DNA from: MED-G105 sp965263305
GTDB lineage: Bacteria > Pseudomonadota > Alphaproteobacteria > Caulobacterales > Parvularculaceae
Length of the DNA stretch: 64,000 bases
Direction: 5' to 3'
Assembly (NCBI GenBank): GCA_965263305.1
Contig: OZ253666.1
Location: 1,736,001-1,800,000 of the forward strand
Shown here: positions 26,995 to 34,932 of the stretch, in pieces
Numbering within the stretch: the first letter of the stretch is position 1
How the letters are laid out: each line of letters opens with the position of its first letter
Notes under the pieces: model-generated
Seen by the model: the letters and a program-made list of their open reading frames with translations, nothing else
Told to the model about the DNA's origin: nothing
The model's database searches: none
Made by a program: the position numbers and the translations under genes

Positions 26995-27057
26995 GGCTGT
27001 GTACCTTCTCTGTTTTCAAGTGACCGCTGCTTTAGTGGAGCGATCTGTTTTGATCTG

Positions 27058-27105
27058 CACTGATTGTGCGAGCGAAGAGATAGAACAGGGGTATCGCGAT
27101 GTAAA
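27058..27105 (-). promoter_or_regulatory. Promoter of precursor array with conserved leader element
   Basis: Reading the minus strand, a -35-like TTTACA (27105-27100) directly abuts the last operator, followed after 17 bases by TATCTC. The box GCACAATCAGTGC (a short hairpin) then starts 36 bases after the start of the -35, close to the expected transcription start. The same order, with TTGACA and GCACAATCAGTG at the same offset, occurs before the precursors at 34650 and 36812. The poor -10 suggests that activation is needed. Confidence 0.6.
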
Positions 27106-27140
27106 CTAAGATTCTTAACCAAACTGGTTAAGAATCTTAA
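27106..27140. promoter_or_regulatory. Paired palindromic operator upstream of the precursor array
   Basis: Two 13-bp palindromes, CTAAGATTCTTAA (27106-27118) and TTAAGAATCTTAA (27128-27140), have centres 22 bp apart. Together they also form a perfect 14-bp inverted repeat around a 3-base centre (AAGATTCTTAACCA on the left arm). Related pairs occur at 30340, 34497, 36661 and 50542, and a single site at 38058. The binding protein is unknown; the GTTAAG half-sites resemble LytTR targets. Confidence 0.7.
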
Positions 27141-27265
27141 CCAAATTGGTAAAAAACACGTGAGACGCTTTGTGAGTGAACTTTATGATGAGGCTGGGAG
27201 TGAAAAAATCCAGAATATGAAGAAGGATTGAAATGGTGCGATCCATTCCGCTCCTTAGATTTGTC

Positions 27266-27488
27266 GCCAATCAAGATCGCAACGGCGCGCGTGAAACGAC
27301 GATGGTGATGTTGGATTGGTCTGTCGATCCCCCTTTTCTGTAACGTCACTCTAAGCCATGCCGTTTTTGGTCGCATTGGCCACCCAAACGCTATTGACGG
27401 CGTTAGCCAGTGAAAAACGGTCGATAAAACAGAGTCGTAGGGGCGAACGGCGGAAGCGCGGGGCGAAAAACTATTGGCGGCGCCTTTA
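27266..27488. repeat. Direct repeat, copy B (acyltransferase 5'-end remnant)
   Basis: A degraded copy of 22232-22457. It includes the first codons of the acyltransferase-3 gene (in minus orientation, with frame-breaking changes) and its upstream region. It does not encode a usable protein. Its presence between the precursor promoter and the histidine kinase marks an old duplication or a recombination joint. Confidence 0.85.
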
Positions 27489-27710
27489 AATATTTAGTAC
27501 AGGAAATAAGCATGGGTTATCACTGAATAATACCGCCCCATGACAGTATTGTATCTAAGGGGTTAACTCATGTGAAAATTCTAGTGCCCCTCTATCATTC
27601 CCTCCACTTTGCGGTGGTTCCTAACGTATACATTTGTCGGGCAAGCCATTGTTCTGTCATTTTGGTCGGGCGAAAACGATGCGCGTAACACTTTGATTGA
27701 ACAGCATCAA

Positions 27711-29894
27711 TTATGCCTTAACGCGTTTAACCCACTTTTCGATCATGGTTTCGAGGTCATCGATCCTAACGGGTTTACCGATATAATCGTCGATATCCCC
27801 TTCCAAAAACCGATCCCTATCCCCGGCAATAGCATGCGCGGTCAACGCAATAATTGGCGTTGGATCGCGTTCAGAGGCAACCTCGAAAGAGCGAATAGCC
27901 GTCGCCGATTCAACCCCGTCCATGACAGGCATGGAAATATCCATAAAGATTAAATCAAAGCGGCTCTTTTTCGCCATTTCGAATGCAATTTTACCGTTCT
28001 CTGCAAAGCTAATGTCACGCTCTGGCTTGTTGAGCATGCTGAAAACAACCTGACGATTCACTTCATTGTCTTCGGCGACCAAAATCGAAAGTCCGTTGAC
28101 AGAATTGATTTTTTCGTCAGCGGGGGAATCGTTAGCGGGTGATCTTGAACGGTTGTGCTCGGCCGGTGCTGCCGGTAACGCCCCCAATCGCCTTGCAACA
28201 AGATCTCGCAACATCGCGCCTCGAACGGGTTTCGTCATGATATCTGCGACGCCGACTTCCCGAAAGCTACTCATCAGTGCTTCGCTGTCTACAGACGACA
28301 AAATGATCATTTGCGTGTCGCTAAACGCTGGATCCCGCCGGATGCTTCGTGCAAGCGTTAAACCGTTCATCTCCGGCATGTGATAATCGAGTAATGCAAT
28401 AGGGATTTGGGCGCCGGCCGCTTTTCTGTCACGCAATAAAGAAAGCGCTTCTGCGCCTCCCTCAGCAATGACAGGCGTGCCGCCCCAAGAGCGGACAAGC
28501 TCGTCCAAGATTGAGCGATTGACCTCATTATCATCGACGATAAGGATCTCGATATTATCAAGCTTCAATGGTTTAGATTTTTTTTGCGAGATGCGGCCCT
28601 CATCAACCGGTAGCGCAAGCTCTATCGTAAACGTCGATCCGTACCCTAATTTAGACGTTGCGCTGATGGAGCCCCCCATTGCTTCAACGAGGCTTTTTGT
28701 GATCGATAAGCCTAAGCCCGTACCGCCAAACGTACGCGTCGTCGATTCCTCCGCTTGCGTAAATTGTTCGAAAATACGTTCAAATTTTTCTTCAGCGATG
28801 CCGATGCCGGTGTCTACGACATCAATTTTGATGTCGGCGATTCCCTCTTTGATGTCCTTGCATTGCACGTCGATCAGTACACTGCCCGCGTGCGTAAACT
28901 TGAGTGCATTTCCAACGAGGTTCGTAAGTAATTGTCGAAACCGACCTACATCGCCGATCACCCCCGCGGGCAGATTTGGTCGATGCCTTACCATCAACTC
29001 AAGATTTTTTTGCCTTGCGGGAACGCCCAATAGGGCAGCAATATCGTCAACAGCGCCCTCCAAATTGAACGGTGTTGGATCGAGCTCGAGCTTTCCCGCC
29101 TCAATTTTTGAGAAATCGAGAATGTCGTTAATAATGGTCAGAAGCGCATTACCTGACGAATAAATCGTCTCGGCAAAAACTTTTTGTTTTTCATCGAGCG
29201 CCGTTGATTGGAGAAGTTCGGTCATGCCCAGAACGCCGTTCATGGGTGTTCTGATCTCATGGCTCATATTGGCAAGGAAATCGGACTTTGCGCGACTGGC
29301 CGCAAGGGCGAGCTGACGTTCGCGCTTTAGAGCCTCAACAGCGCTCGTCATTTCACGATTATAGATCCATGACGCGAAGCAAATTCCAACAGTCGTTAAG
29401 CTGCCAAGCAAAAGGAACGCAAAGTCAATTTGTTTCGGGCTTTCCATGCCGGGGGCGTGGAATTTCAGATACGTCCAAACAAACACGCCGAGGATGTAAG
29501 CGGCGCACGCTAACGCATGCCTGGGCCCAAGCACGAGCGCTGTAACCAGTAAGGCGTAGAACAAAAGCGGAGTCGCTCCAGACGCCAACCCGTTACCGAA
29601 TAAATAGAACGAAAGAAATACGGTTAAAACGAATAAGAAAAACTGAGATATTCGAGTGATCGATTTTGCTGTTCGAGCAAGAAACAACGAAATCAACGTT
29701 GCTATGAATATCGTAAAGAAGGGCACCAACCACATTGGCGTCTCGCGATAAAACGAGGACCGCAAGCCAAGCTCTAAAATCGCGATGATGATGCAAAGGA
29801 CGAGAATGTTCACAAATAAGCGCCGTCGCGCAACTTCACGCGGCGACCAAGCTGAATTGTGGGGCAAAAGAATATTTTGAACCAGCTTTAGCAT
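27711..29894 (-). CDS. Membrane hybrid histidine kinase with two receiver domains
   Basis: A 727-residue protein. About six membrane helices lie in residues 30-200. Then come HisKA with FLANMSHEIRTPMNGVLGMTELL (phosphoacceptor His), HATPase_c with NLVGNALKF (N box) and GGTGLGLSITKSLVEAMGG (G box), receiver 1 (ILIVDDNEVNRS, LLDYHMPEMNG) and receiver 2 (ILVAEDNEVNRQ, FMDISMPVMDG). There is no DNA-binding output domain, so a partner regulator is needed. No periplasmic sensor domain is evident. It lies between the precursor array and the exporter operon and could sense the envelope or the peptide; this is inference from position only. Confidence 0.92.
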   Translation of the reverse strand: MLKLVQNILLPHNSAWSPREVARRRLFVNILVLCIIIAILELGLRSSFYRETPMWLVPFFTIFIATLISLFLARTAKSITRISQFFLFVLTVFLSFYLFGNGLASGATPLLFYALLVTALVLGPRHALACAAYILGVFVWTYLKFHAPGMESPKQIDFAFLLLGSLTTVGICFASWIYNREMTSAVEALKRERQLALAASRAKSDFLANMSHEIRTPMNGVLGMTELLQSTALDEKQKVFAETIYSSGNALLTIINDILDFSKIEAGKLELDPTPFNLEGAVDDIAALLGVPARQKNLELMVRHRPNLPAGVIGDVGRFRQLLTNLVGNALKFTHAGSVLIDVQCKDIKEGIADIKIDVVDTGIGIAEEKFERIFEQFTQAEESTTRTFGGTGLGLSITKSLVEAMGGSISATSKLGYGSTFTIELALPVDEGRISQKKSKPLKLDNIEILIVDDNEVNRSILDELVRSWGGTPVIAEGGAEALSLLRDRKAAGAQIPIALLDYHMPEMNGLTLARSIRRDPAFSDTQMIILSSVDSEALMSSFREVGVADIMTKPVRGAMLRDLVARRLGALPAAPAEHNRSRSPANDSPADEKINSVNGLSILVAEDNEVNRQVVFSMLNKPERDISFAENGKIAFEMAKKSRFDLIFMDISMPVMDGVESATAIRSFEVASERDPTPIIALTAHAIAGDRDRFLEGDIDDYIGKPVRIDDLETMIEKWVKRVKA

Positions 29895-30339
29895 GAGGCC
29901 TCACAAAAAAAGTTCGGCGCCCGATTATCAGGCAAGCGTCTCGGGCCGCGGCTCACGGCTAGATATCCTAATCGCATTACAATTTTCGCTCTACTCTTGT
30001 TACGTTCTTTTTCTTCTTGGAGTGGGCTGGGGCGGCCTCGTGGGACAAAACGGCGCCAAACACATCATCAGCACTCAATTCCGAATCACTTGACAAAAAA
30101 TCATGTAATCATGAGTTTGCCGTTGATGAAAGGTCGGTATGGTTGTTCAACCGTGATCAGGGGGGCGGTCGCCAAAGGGCGGCGTTGTCGCCCCTGACCG
30201 TTTGTTGAGGTCGCCGCGGCCCCCAATTACGATCATTTTCGCTATCGCATGTTAGCAAAGCTAATAGCGGGATGAGGAGCGTTTCCAGCAATCGCCGATT
30301 GCAATGCGGGGTGCGCGCGCACGAAACCACTAATTCAGG
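29895..30339. other. Intergenic region before the exporter operon
   Basis: About 445 bases without a convincing gene. It holds the divergent promoter of the kinase gene. A GC-rich imperfect hairpin lies at about 30157-30197 (TCAGGGG...CCCCTGA); it could be a terminator or small-RNA fold, but there is no T run. Short open frames here lack ribosome-binding sites and recognisable composition. Confidence 0.4.
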
Positions 30340-30383
30340 TTAAGAATCTTAATCAAAAAGGCGATTTTACCTCAGATTCTTAA
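30340..30383. promoter_or_regulatory. Paired palindromic operator upstream of the exporter operon
   Basis: TTAAGAATCTTAA (30340-30352) and the weaker CTCAGATTCTTAA (30371-30383) have centres 31 bp apart, the same spacing as at 34497, 36661 and 50542. They lie about 23 bases upstream of the predicted -35 box of the exporter operon. Confidence 0.65.
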
Positions 30384-30405
30384 TTTACTCCCGAGTCTGA
30401 TCGAA

Positions 30406-30435
30406 TTGACCCGCCCGCAATTTAGGCGCTACTAT
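30406..30435 (+). promoter_or_regulatory. Predicted sigma-70-type promoter of the exporter operon
   Basis: TTGACC (30406-30411), an 18-base spacer and TACTAT (30430-30435) are followed 22 bases later by the first ATG (30457). It is a better match to consensus than the promoters of the precursor genes. Confidence 0.55.
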
Positions 30436-30456
30436 AGACTCAATGGGGTTAGATAG

Positions 30457-30720
30457 ATGTTCGTCGAATTTTCTAGTGCTTCTGGTTCCGACGCCAGTAA
30501 TGGTCGGGTGATTTCCGCGCTGATTGCGCCTGCCGCGAGGTCGCAATCGGCGGCGGAAATAGTTCAGCCCGGCCTACATATTCATGAATTTAAATTTACC
30601 CGCAATTGCGCCGCGGCGGTGATAGAGAGTCGCGATTTTGAGAGCGGCAGCAACAATAAATCCGCTCGGGCGGCCTTTATATTCAGCTCACTAAAAGCAG
30701 AAACGTTTGATCATGAGTAG
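30457..30720 (+). CDS. Small hypothetical protein, translationally coupled to HlyD-type gene
   Basis: An 87-residue open frame beginning just after the predicted promoter. Its stop overlaps the start of the HlyD gene (ATG 30713 within ATGAGTAG), which supports it being translated. It has no double-glycine motif and no signal peptide. The middle (GLHIHEFKFTRNCAAAVIESR) has no recognised family. The composition is Ser/Ala-rich. It may be a leader whose translation sets exporter levels, or a small cluster protein. Confidence 0.5.
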   Translation: MFVEFSSASGSDASNGRVISALIAPAARSQSAAEIVQPGLHIHEFKFTRNCAAAVIESRDFESGSNNKSARAAFIFSSLKAETFDHE

Positions 30721-31972
30721 ATTGTTCCGGGATCAAGTATTCGCCGCACGCGCAGAAGCCCGCTCCCAATTTGGCAAACCCACCCCCCTTCTGCCGCCAA
30801 GTTTTTCCTGGTTTGTTTATGGGGTCGCAGCCTTCATTGCTTGCGGCCTTGTCCTAGCTTTTGTCGTTCAAATTCCAAGAACAACGGATGTCCGCGGCCA
30901 ACTCAGGTTCAATGCCGCCGAGGCGGTCATTCGCACGACGTCGAGCGGCGTTTTGTCTGAAGTATTCGTCAAAACAGGGCAGAGAGTATCGGTGAATACG
31001 CCCCTCATCGCCATCAACCAGGATAAATTTCTCAATCAGCGCGGCTGGCTGAGTGAAGAGACCGAACGAGACATTAATCATCAGATCGCGTCATTGAACA
31101 CGGAAATCGTCGAGGCGGAACGATTATTCGACGTGACCCAACGCCAGCTTGCCGCTCGCAATTCCTCGCTGCAGGCCCAAATTGAGAGAGAGCAACGGCT
31201 GCTGGAGACCGTTTTGCAGCAGCGAACGACCCTCGAGAAACGCGTTACGACTTATAAAGATCTTCTCTCAGAAGGGCTTGTGTCAACGCTTGAGTTCGAT
31301 CAACTGCAGGACCGGCTAAAAGCTGTTGCGACGGAGCAGTTTGGGCTGGAAGGCAATATTCAGTCATTTCAATTGCAATTCGAAGAAACGACGCTCGAAA
31401 AGGAAAGCGCGGCGATTGAACATCAGCAGACGATAAACGGGATGCGCGCCAGGATCAGCGCGATGGAAGCGCAACTTGTTCAGTCTCTAGCCGAGACGAA
31501 ATATCAGCTTGTTTCGCCAATTGATGGATATGTTACGGCGTTGACGGTGAGGGAAGGCGCAACGGTGAGCGCCGGCGACGTCATGTTGGCCGTTATCCCG
31601 ATGAACGGCGAACTGGTGGCTGAAATCCAACTCCCTTCCGACGCCATTGGGTTCGTGGAGTCCGGCCAGCGGGTGATCATGAAATATGACGCATTTCCCC
31701 ACCAGAAATATGGCGTCGGTGAGGGATCAATTGAAACGATCTCAGGAACGGCGTTCACGACAACAAACACCGGCGGTGAGAGCGTGCAATTTCCGATCGA
31801 AATTTCTCTTGATAGCGACGTCCTTCGCTTCGGTTCGACTGAATTGAAACTGCAATCGGGTATGGAATTTTCCGCACGGATCATCCTCGAACGGCGACGC
31901 GTTATTGAACTATTTGTCGGTCGCGACCTTCCAAGGCGGGTTCGCGCAGCCTTTGGTGGTGACAAAGTATGA
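30713..31972 (+). CDS. HlyD-family periplasmic adaptor for peptide export
   Basis: A 419-residue membrane fusion protein from ATG 30713 (TTG 30707 is the alternative). After ~45 residues there is one membrane helix (FVYGVAAFIACGLVLAFVV). The lipoyl-like half-motif TTSSGVLSEVFVKTGQRVSVNTPL follows, then a long coiled-coil hairpin (~100-250) and the second half QLVSPIDGYVTALTVREGATVSAGDVM. A beta-barrel domain is at the C-terminus. It connects the ABC exporter to an outer-membrane channel that is not encoded here. The stop overlaps the exporter start (ATGA), so the two are translationally coupled. Confidence 0.93.
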   Translation: MSRLFRDQVFAARAEARSQFGKPTPLLPPSFSWFVYGVAAFIACGLVLAFVVQIPRTTDVRGQLRFNAAEAVIRTTSSGVLSEVFVKTGQRVSVNTPLIAINQDKFLNQRGWLSEETERDINHQIASLNTEIVEAERLFDVTQRQLAARNSSLQAQIEREQRLLETVLQQRTTLEKRVTTYKDLLSEGLVSTLEFDQLQDRLKAVATEQFGLEGNIQSFQLQFEETTLEKESAAIEHQQTINGMRARISAMEAQLVQSLAETKYQLVSPIDGYVTALTVREGATVSAGDVMLAVIPMNGELVAEIQLPSDAIGFVESGQRVIMKYDAFPHQKYGVGEGSIETISGTAFTTTNTGGESVQFPIEISLDSDVLRFGSTELKLQSGMEFSARIILERRRVIELFVGRDLPRRVRAAFGGDKV

Positions 31973-34215
31973 TCAGTTGGTCCGGCAAATCCAGCAGCGC
32001 CGCCTTGGTGATGCAATCGAGCGTCGCCGAATGCGGCCTGGCTTGTGTGACCATGATCGCCCGTCATCACGGGAAAAACGTACAGCTGACGGATTTAAGG
32101 CAAAAATTCGGGATATCCTCTAAAGGTGCAACATTGCTCAACTTAGTGCAGATTGCACAGGAGCTGAAGTTCGCCTGCAGGCCGGTGAAATGTGAGCTAG
32201 ATGACCTCGAACACCTCAAAATGCCTTGCGTTCTGCATTGGGATCTCGATCATTTTGTTGTCTTATACAAACAAAAGGGATCGAAATTTGAAATCTTAGA
32301 TCCCGGCGCCGGCAAACGAGTGCTCGCGATCGACGAGATCAGCAAGCATTTCACAGGCGTCGCCCTTGAACTTGATCCGACAGCTGATTTCGAGAAACAA
32401 AAAAAGCCGACCCATAAGCTGAAGCTCGTCGATCTGTTTACGTTCGACAAGAGTTATATAAAGCCTGTGTCGCAAGCATTGGTTCTAACGCTTGTCGTGC
32501 AGGCGTTTTTGCTTGCAGCGCCGTTGTTTGTTCAATTTGTAATCGATGAAGGGATCATCAATCGCGATATCTCTCTCATTGTCGCGATCGCCGTTGGGTT
32601 CTTGCTGATCAAGGTGTTTGAAATCGCCTCGATCACCATGCGGCAGCTGATTTTTCAAACCCTTTCAAAAACAATGATTTTTGAATTGAAGTCGAGCCTC
32701 TTTCACCACCTGATCCGATTGCCGGTTCCTTATATACACAGCCGATCAGTAGGGGATGTGCAAACGCGTTTTGAGGAAACGGAGCGCATTGCGCAGACCC
32801 TATCGGACGACATCATTGAAGCGATTATCGATGGGTTTTTCGCCATCATTATTGGCGCCGTCTTATTTCTCTATAATTGGGTATTAGCCTTGATCGTGTG
32901 CGCCTGCGCGGTCCTGTACGCGGCGCTCAAGGTCGGGGCGTTCCAGATGGCGTATCGGCTCAACCGCGAAATTCAAGAAAAGGCGGCGTTGGAATCGTCG
33001 CATTTTCTCAATACGCTCTCTGCGTTTCAAACCTTGAAACTCAGTGGCCTTGAATCGCAACGAGAATTAACCTGGCGAAACCGACACCTTGAGGTTATTC
33101 ACGCGAATATTCGGTCGGGGAACCTAAATATCGGTTTCGAAGCTCTCAATTTATCGGTTTTTGGCTTGTCAAGGATCGTTATTGTAATGCTGGCGGCGAT
33201 GGCCGTTGTTCAAGGCAATCTCACGGTTGGTATGCTGACGGCCTTCCTCGCCTATCAGGGCGATTTTGAACGTCGCCTCACGGGGCTCGTCGATAAAGCG
33301 ATCACGTTGAGTTTGTTGCGGGTCCATGTCGATCGACTGTCTGAAATCGTTTTAACTGAACCTGAGCGGGAAACCGCCGACGCCGCTGGCCGATCGCGAC
33401 GCCTGGAAGGCGGTATTGAGTTTAAATCCGTCTATTTTCGTTATGCGCCGTTGGAAGAAGACGTGCTGTCGGATGTAAACTTCACCATTGAACCGGGGGA
33501 GTTCGTGGCGCTGGCCGGCCCGTCCGGGCAGGGAAAGTCCACCATCCTCAAGCTCATGTGCAGCTTGTATCAGCCGACACAGGGCGAAATCCTGTTTGAT
33601 GGGGTTGCGCTTACCCAATTCGGCTTGGCGAACCTGCGAAGCCAAATCGGCATCGTTATGCAGGATGATCGCATATTGGATGGCACCCTTGGCGACAATA
33701 TTACCCTGTTCGATCCGGAGATTGATCATGAGCGTATGGTTCACGCGGCGACGCTGGCCTGCATCCATGACGAGATCGAAGAGATGCCCATGGGGTACCA
33801 CACCCTCGGCGGTGATTTGGGCAACACCCTATCCGGCGGCCAGCAACAGCGGGTCATGATTGCCCGCGCCCTTTATCGCAATCCGAAACTTCTGATTCTC
33901 GACGAAGGCACAAGCCAGCTGGATGTCGGGCTGGAAGAGCGTATCAATTCGAACCTCAGGGCGTTGAACATCACCCGCTTTTGCGCCGCCCACCGGCCTG
34001 ACACGTTACGAAAGGCCGACAGGGTTCTAATGGTGAACGCTGGCACGGTTGAGCCTTTTGAGGGCGCCCCACGGGCCTTGCCGATTGTCAACAAACCGGC
34101 GCCGGTTGATCAAGCCCCAACGAGCGGTGAGGTCATGGCCGTCGGCGGTTCCATGTTTGAACGGCTACAGAGCCGCCGTCGAAAAACCCCTCTGGGGCCG
34201 GAGCAAGCATCATAG
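31969..34215 (+). CDS. C39-peptidase ABC exporter for double-glycine peptides
   Basis: A 748-residue protein with all three modules. The N-terminal C39 peptidase (~1-140) has Gln16 and catalytic Cys22 in MQSSVAECGLACV, His in HWDLDHFVVL and Asp in ILDPGAGKR. The membrane domain spans ~165-440. The ATPase has Walker A GPSGQGKST, signature LSGGQQQR and Walker B LLILDEG. It cleaves leaders after GG and exports the core. It is the only complete such exporter in the window and so probably serves all precursors at 25.6-38.4 kb. Its last ~240 bases recur twice downstream (36343-36409 and 37573-37820) as non-coding copies. Confidence 0.95.
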   Translation: MISWSGKSSSAALVMQSSVAECGLACVTMIARHHGKNVQLTDLRQKFGISSKGATLLNLVQIAQELKFACRPVKCELDDLEHLKMPCVLHWDLDHFVVLYKQKGSKFEILDPGAGKRVLAIDEISKHFTGVALELDPTADFEKQKKPTHKLKLVDLFTFDKSYIKPVSQALVLTLVVQAFLLAAPLFVQFVIDEGIINRDISLIVAIAVGFLLIKVFEIASITMRQLIFQTLSKTMIFELKSSLFHHLIRLPVPYIHSRSVGDVQTRFEETERIAQTLSDDIIEAIIDGFFAIIIGAVLFLYNWVLALIVCACAVLYAALKVGAFQMAYRLNREIQEKAALESSHFLNTLSAFQTLKLSGLESQRELTWRNRHLEVIHANIRSGNLNIGFEALNLSVFGLSRIVIVMLAAMAVVQGNLTVGMLTAFLAYQGDFERRLTGLVDKAITLSLLRVHVDRLSEIVLTEPERETADAAGRSRRLEGGIEFKSVYFRYAPLEEDVLSDVNFTIEPGEFVALAGPSGQGKSTILKLMCSLYQPTQGEILFDGVALTQFGLANLRSQIGIVMQDDRILDGTLGDNITLFDPEIDHERMVHAATLACIHDEIEEMPMGYHTLGGDLGNTLSGGQQQRVMIARALYRNPKLLILDEGTSQLDVGLEERINSNLRALNITRFCAAHRPDTLRKADRVLMVNAGTVEPFEGAPRALPIVNKPAPVDQAPTSGEVMAVGGSMFERLQSRRRKTPLGPEQAS

Positions 34216-34248
34216 CATCAGCCCCTATTGGCGGCGGTGGCGGATCGA

Positions 34249-34496
34249 TCCGAACATATAGCGGGGGTCGTTTGGTCGGCCTCGTTATTTCGTTTCGTCG
34301 AAACCACAGAAATAGCCCTAGCCATGAGGGAACGTCGCCATTGAGAGCGATTGGGGCGCCCGCGCAATGGTTGCCGCCTGCAAGGAAGGAGGTTGTAATG
34401 TAGGTGCACTGAACTATACGCATATTCACAGGTATTAGTGGTGTCTTGTTTTTTTTCAATCAAAGGCTGCAATTTGGCAAAAAGTTCCAAACTAGG
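34249..34496. repeat. Duplicated leader region, first copy
   Basis: From the end of the exporter gene to the operator there is no gene. This stretch (including GGGGGTCGTTTGGTCGGCC and GAAACCACAGAAATAGCC) is repeated almost unchanged at about 36410-36660. It is part of the tandem unit described at 36343. Short open frames on the minus strand occur in both copies but are unsupported. Confidence 0.75.
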
Positions 34497-34546
34497 TTAA
34501 GATTATTAACTAAAAACGTCATTTTGGTTAAGAATCTTAATTGACA
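34497..34546 (+). promoter_or_regulatory. Paired operator plus abutting -35 box before the proline-rich precursor
   Basis: TTAAGATTATTAA (34497-34509) and TTAAGAATCTTAA (34528-34540) have centres 31 bp apart. A perfect -35, TTGACA (34541-34546), starts at the very next base. The region 17 bases on (AAGCTT) is a poor -10, which suggests an activator touching RNA polymerase. A hairpin GCACAATCAGTGTGC (34577-34591) lies at the expected transcript start. The whole arrangement is repeated at 36661-36755. Confidence 0.7.
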
Positions 34547-34649
34547 GCAGCGTGATAGCTCTTAAGCTTTGTTCATGCACAATCAGTGTGCAGGCTAAAA
34601 TAGATTGTCCTATACAGGATTTCTATTTTTAAACTTGAAGAGAGAAAAA

Positions 34650-34769
34650 ATGAAAGTTACGAAAAAGGTAGGGGTTGAAATCCCAACTAAAGATCTTTCA
34701 AATGTAACCGGTGGGCGGTTGGTTTTTATTCCTTTGCCTCCTCCTCCTCCTCCGTTCCCGCGGCGATAA
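34650..34769 (+). CDS. Proline-rich double-glycine peptide precursor
   Basis: A 39-residue precursor with GAAGAGAG before ATG 34650. The leader (22 residues) begins MKVTKKVGVEIPT and ends LSNVTGG. The predicted core is RLVFIPLPPPPPPFPRR: 17 residues, eight Pro, Arg at both ends. The composition recalls proline-rich antimicrobial peptides that act on ribosomes or DnaK, but no homology is claimed. It has no Cys, unlike the other precursors. The leader is nearly identical to that of 36812, so the cores were swapped or diverged behind a common leader. A cupin-like enzyme gene follows at 34933. Confidence 0.75.
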   Translation: MKVTKKVGVEIPTKDLSNVTGGRLVFIPLPPPPPPFPRR

Positions 34770-34805
34770 TGTCAATTTATCTCTAGTTGATAAATTAATT
34801 TAGAG

Positions 34806-34834
34806 AGAGGAGGCCGTTGTAAGACGTCTCCTCT
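34806..34834 (+). terminator. Terminator or attenuator after the proline-rich precursor
   Basis: AGAGGAG (34806-34812) and CTCCTCT (34828-34834) form a stem that runs into a T tract (to 34839). It stands between the precursor and the cupin-like gene, so read-through would set a high precursor-to-enzyme ratio. Confidence 0.7.
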
Positions 34835-34932
34835 TTTTTAGCCGAAACACAATGTGCTTATTTATGTAATAATAAATCCGAAATATACCTGCATAAATGC
34901 AGGTATATGATTTGTAAGGGCATTCATCTATA

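Larger units (their letters stand above)
25573..27016. repeat. Tandem array of five 314-bp units
   Basis: Units begin at 25573, 25887, 26201, 26515 and 26829, exactly 314 bases apart. As far as I compared them, the four full units are identical to the base. The fifth (upstream-most on the minus strand) matches as far as 27016 and then turns into a diverged but recognisably related leader region. Each unit carries one precursor gene and ~155 bases of AT-rich upstream sequence. The identity implies very recent amplification or ongoing gene conversion. Read depth should be checked, since copy number may be mis-assembled. Confidence 0.95.

Noticed and set aside
25573..27016. Regularly spaced identical repeats suggesting a CRISPR-like array
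   Set aside because: The units are 314 bp, fully identical and coding, with no variable spacers and no cas genes.
27106..27140. Operators as FNR/Crp or lux boxes
   Set aside because: FNR/Crp sites need TTGAT-N4-ATCAA or TGTGA-N6-TCACA and lux boxes are about 20 bp; none fits TTAAGAWTCTTAA.
27137..27376. A 79-codon minus-strand frame upstream of the precursor array
   Set aside because: It is a frame-broken copy of the acyltransferase 5' end and runs into the operator region.
30157..30197. GC-rich hairpin as a terminator or small RNA
   Set aside because: The stem is imperfect and no T run follows; there is no promoter evidence for an RNA.
34133..34490. Minus-strand frames repeated at 36213-36592, looking like a conserved small protein
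   Set aside because: They are conserved only because the whole leader segment is duplicated; they run antisense to the exporter or cupin ends, with no start signal.
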